A stretch of DNA of 64,000 nt, taken from assembly GCA_026914155.1 (NCBI GenBank), contig JAPPGH010000022.1, positions 1 through 64,000 on the forward strand, in the 5' to 3' direction. A program made the translations under genes and the position numbers. Shown in pieces: positions 62,678-64,000 of the stretch. Source of the stretch: Candidatus Palauibacter rhopaloidicola (GTDB lineage Bacteria > Gemmatimonadota > Gemmatimonadetes > Palauibacterales > Palauibacteraceae). The notes beneath the pieces are model-generated. The model saw only the letters and a program-made list of their open reading frames with translations. It was not told the DNA's origin and made no database searches. Within the stretch, counting starts at the first letter, position 1. The number at the start of each line of letters is the position of its first letter.

Positions 62678-63403
62678 TCAGAGCCTGAAGTCCTCCCCGA
62701 GGTACAGTTGCCGGGCTTCCGGATCGTTCACGAGGTGATCCGCCTCGCCCTGCACCAGGATTTTGCCTTCGAACAGGAGGTACGCGCGATCCGTGATCGA
62801 CAGCGTCTCGCGCACGTTGTGGTCGGTGATGAGAACCCCCAGACCCCTGTCCCGCAGGCCCCGCACGATCCGCTGGATGTCGTCGATCGCGATCGGATCG
62901 ACCCCGGTGAAGGGTTCATCGAGCAGCAGGAACTTGGGGCGGGTCGCCAACGCCCGCGTGATCTCCAGCCGCCGCCGCTCTCCCCCGGAGAGCGAATAGG
63001 CCTTGTTCGCCCGAAGGTGCTTGATGGACAGTTCGTCGAGCAGCTCCTCCAGGCGGTCGCGCCGCTCCTGTCGCGACATCTTTATCGTTTCGAGGATCGC
63101 CATCACGTTCTGCTCGACCGTGAGCTTCTGGAAGACCGACGCTTCCTGAGGGAGATAGCCGATGCCGGCTCGCGCCCGCCGGTACATGGGCCAGCTCGTG
63201 AGTTCGTCGCTGTCGAGGTAGACGCGTCCCTCGTCGGCCTTGAGCAGGCCGACGATCATGTAGAACGTCGTCGTCTTCCCCGCGCCGTTGGGGCCGAGCA
63301 GCCCGACGACCTCTCCCTGCCGCACCTCGATCTCCACCTGGTTCACGACGCAGCGGCGCTTGAAGGAGCGGACGAGGCCTTCGGCCCGTAGTACACTGAT
63401 CAA
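62678..63403 (-). CDS. lptB: LPS export ABC transporter ATPase LptB
   Basis: A 241-aa ABC ATPase. Walker [12 protein letters not shown] (about 37-47), signature [19 protein letters not shown] (about 138-156), Walker [15 protein letters not shown] and the H-loop [10 protein letters not shown]. The [12 protein letters not shown] combination is diagnostic for LptB. It powers LPS extraction by LptFG, which are elsewhere. ATG 63403 overlaps the stop of the LptA-like gene (ATGA); rpoN follows with a 2-nt gap. Confidence 0.96.
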   Translation of the reverse strand: MISVLRAEGLVRSFKRRCVVNQVEIEVRQGEVVGLLGPNGAGKTTTFYMIVGLLKADEGRVYLDSDELTSWPMYRRARAGIGYLPQEASVFQKLTVEQNVMAILETIKMSRQERRDRLEELLDELSIKHLRANKAYSLSGGERRRLEITRALATRPKFLLLDEPFTGVDPIAIDDIQRIVRGLRDRGLGVLITDHNVRETLSITDRAYLLFEGKILVQGEADHLVNDPEARQLYLGEDFRL

Positions 63404-64000
63404 CGGGATCTCCCGGATCTGAGGGCCGGAGACGCGCCGGTGATCGTGCGCCGCTCCCGTCCCGGTTGGCGGTTACGCGCGGCGAGTTGCACATCGCTCA
63501 GGGTGTGCCCGCGCCGGTGCACGGTGTCCGGCGGCGCGCCGAGCGTATCGGGCGGCGCCGCCGTGCTGTCGGGCCGGACATCCGACGTGTCCGATGGCGC
63601 GCCGAGCGAGTCGGCGGCGGCTGAGACGCTGTCGGCTACGGCCGCCGCGCTGTCGGCCACGGCTGCGCTGTCGGCCACGGCTGCGCTGTCGGCCACGGCT
63701 GCGCTGTCGGCTGCGGCGGCGCTATCCGCCGGCGACGGCGTCCCGAACACCTCCCGCGGTTCGAGGTAGGCGCCGATCGCGTGTTCTCCCTCGACGCCCG
63801 TGGGTGCTCCCGCCTCGAAGTCGATCTGGATGCGCCGCGCCACGAGATAGTTCAGCGACGGTCGCAGGCTCACCGTCGAATCCCGCACCATTCGATAGAA
63901 GGCGCTCGCGTTCCCGTCGATCACGAGTTGCCGCATGAAGGGGTCGACGGCGGGCGCCGAGTCCGGGACCGAGGCGGCGGAACGCTCGAAGACGGCGATG
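63400..64000 (-). CDS. LptA/OstA-like LPS transport protein, C-terminal part (5' end outside window)
   Basis: The frame is open from the stop at 63400 to the right edge, giving about 199 residues of C-terminus. The visible text includes [20 protein letters not shown] and [14 protein letters not shown], the beta-jellyroll-like strands of OstA/LptA-type proteins, and then a disordered tail with tandem AAVADS repeats and Pro/Asp-rich DTLGAPPDT units. Position directly upstream of lptB supports an LPS-bridge role. ATG 63936 is internal, not the start. The long acidic, repetitive tail is not known from E. coli LptA. Confidence 0.75.
   Translation of the reverse strand, partial: IAVFERSAASVPDSAPAVDPFMRQLVIDGNASAFYRMVRDSTVSLRPSLNYLVARRIQIDFEAGAPTGVEGEHAIGAYLEPREVFGTPSPADSAAAADSAAVADSAAVADSAAVADSAAAVADSVSAAADSLGAPSDTSDVRPDSTAAPPDTLGAPPDTVHRRGHTLSDVQLAARNRQPGRERRTITGASPALRSGRSR
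63650..63703 (-). repeat. Three perfect 18-bp tandem repeats in the LptA-like tail
   Basis: CTGTCGGCCACGGCTGCG occurs three times without mismatch (63650-63667, 63668-63685, 63686-63703) and then decays into related copies on both sides. In frame on the minus strand each unit encodes six residues of the Ala/Val/Asp/Ser tail, so copy-number change keeps the gene open. Confidence 0.92.

Overview
The window is high-GC DNA from a diderm (LPS-making) bacterium. Gene content fits Gemmatimonadota or a close relative: an McsA-McsB-ClpC set next to bamA/skp/lpx, a BshC bacillithiol enzyme, tandem DUF5916 outer-membrane proteins, and very tight gene packing. The phylum is an inference; the 16S fragment at 1-387 would settle it. 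No insertion sequence, prophage, CRISPR array or tRNA was seen.

Layout. 1-387: 3' end of a 16S rRNA gene, followed by era instead of tRNAs and 23S. 500-8553 (+): era, a 57-aa Trm112-like protein, RNase R, prfB with a programmed +1 frameshift, lysS with an extra zinc ribbon, and the lipoprotein-release ABC pair lolC/lolD. 8586-12694 (+): mcsA, mcsB, clpC (protein-arginine phosphorylation and degradation). 12691-23023 (+): outer-membrane assembly and lipid A synthesis: bamA, skp-like, lpxD, lpxC, fabZ, lpxA, a Gfo/Idh oxidoreductase, a 44-aa membrane microprotein, lpxB, and one gene fusing a DUF374 (LpxJ-type) acyltransferase to LpxK. 23020-32514 (+): rlmH, a methyltransferase, bshC, a small membrane protein, murJ, uvrC, a 62-aa Cys4 protein, gltX, thrC. 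32620-41866 (+): secreted TPR protein, radical-SAM/DUF512 protein, der, plsY, gpsA, a MerR regulator, surE, pcm, a DUF368 polyprenyl-phosphate transporter, and a membrane TPR protein.

42040-50804 (-): a polyprenol-phosphate-mannose-synthase-like GT2, a voltage-gated K+ channel, then three tandem DUF5916 outer-membrane proteins. 50905-51957 (-): a LamG-type lipoprotein with a structured leader. 52171-55231 (+): TylF-like methyltransferase, wecB, a GT4 glycosyltransferase. 55192-64000 (-): read in transcription order from 64000, the tail of an LptA-like gene, lptB, rpoN, a GT2 with membrane anchors, a GT39-like transferase, a flippase-like membrane protein, and, after a 99-nt gap, a YfhO-like protein. 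This end of the window looks devoted to building and exporting surface glycans and LPS.

A general feature is translational coupling: about 25 neighbouring pairs overlap by 1-4 nt in an NTGA arrangement (ATGA, GTGA, TTGA). Two genes (rnr, lpxB) appear to extend the series to CTGA, because no ATG/GTG/TTG sits at the right place; a third gene (57808-58782) also seems to need a non-standard start. Start sites were chosen from overlaps, conserved N-termini and visible ribosome-binding sites; all functions come from motif recognition, not from searches.
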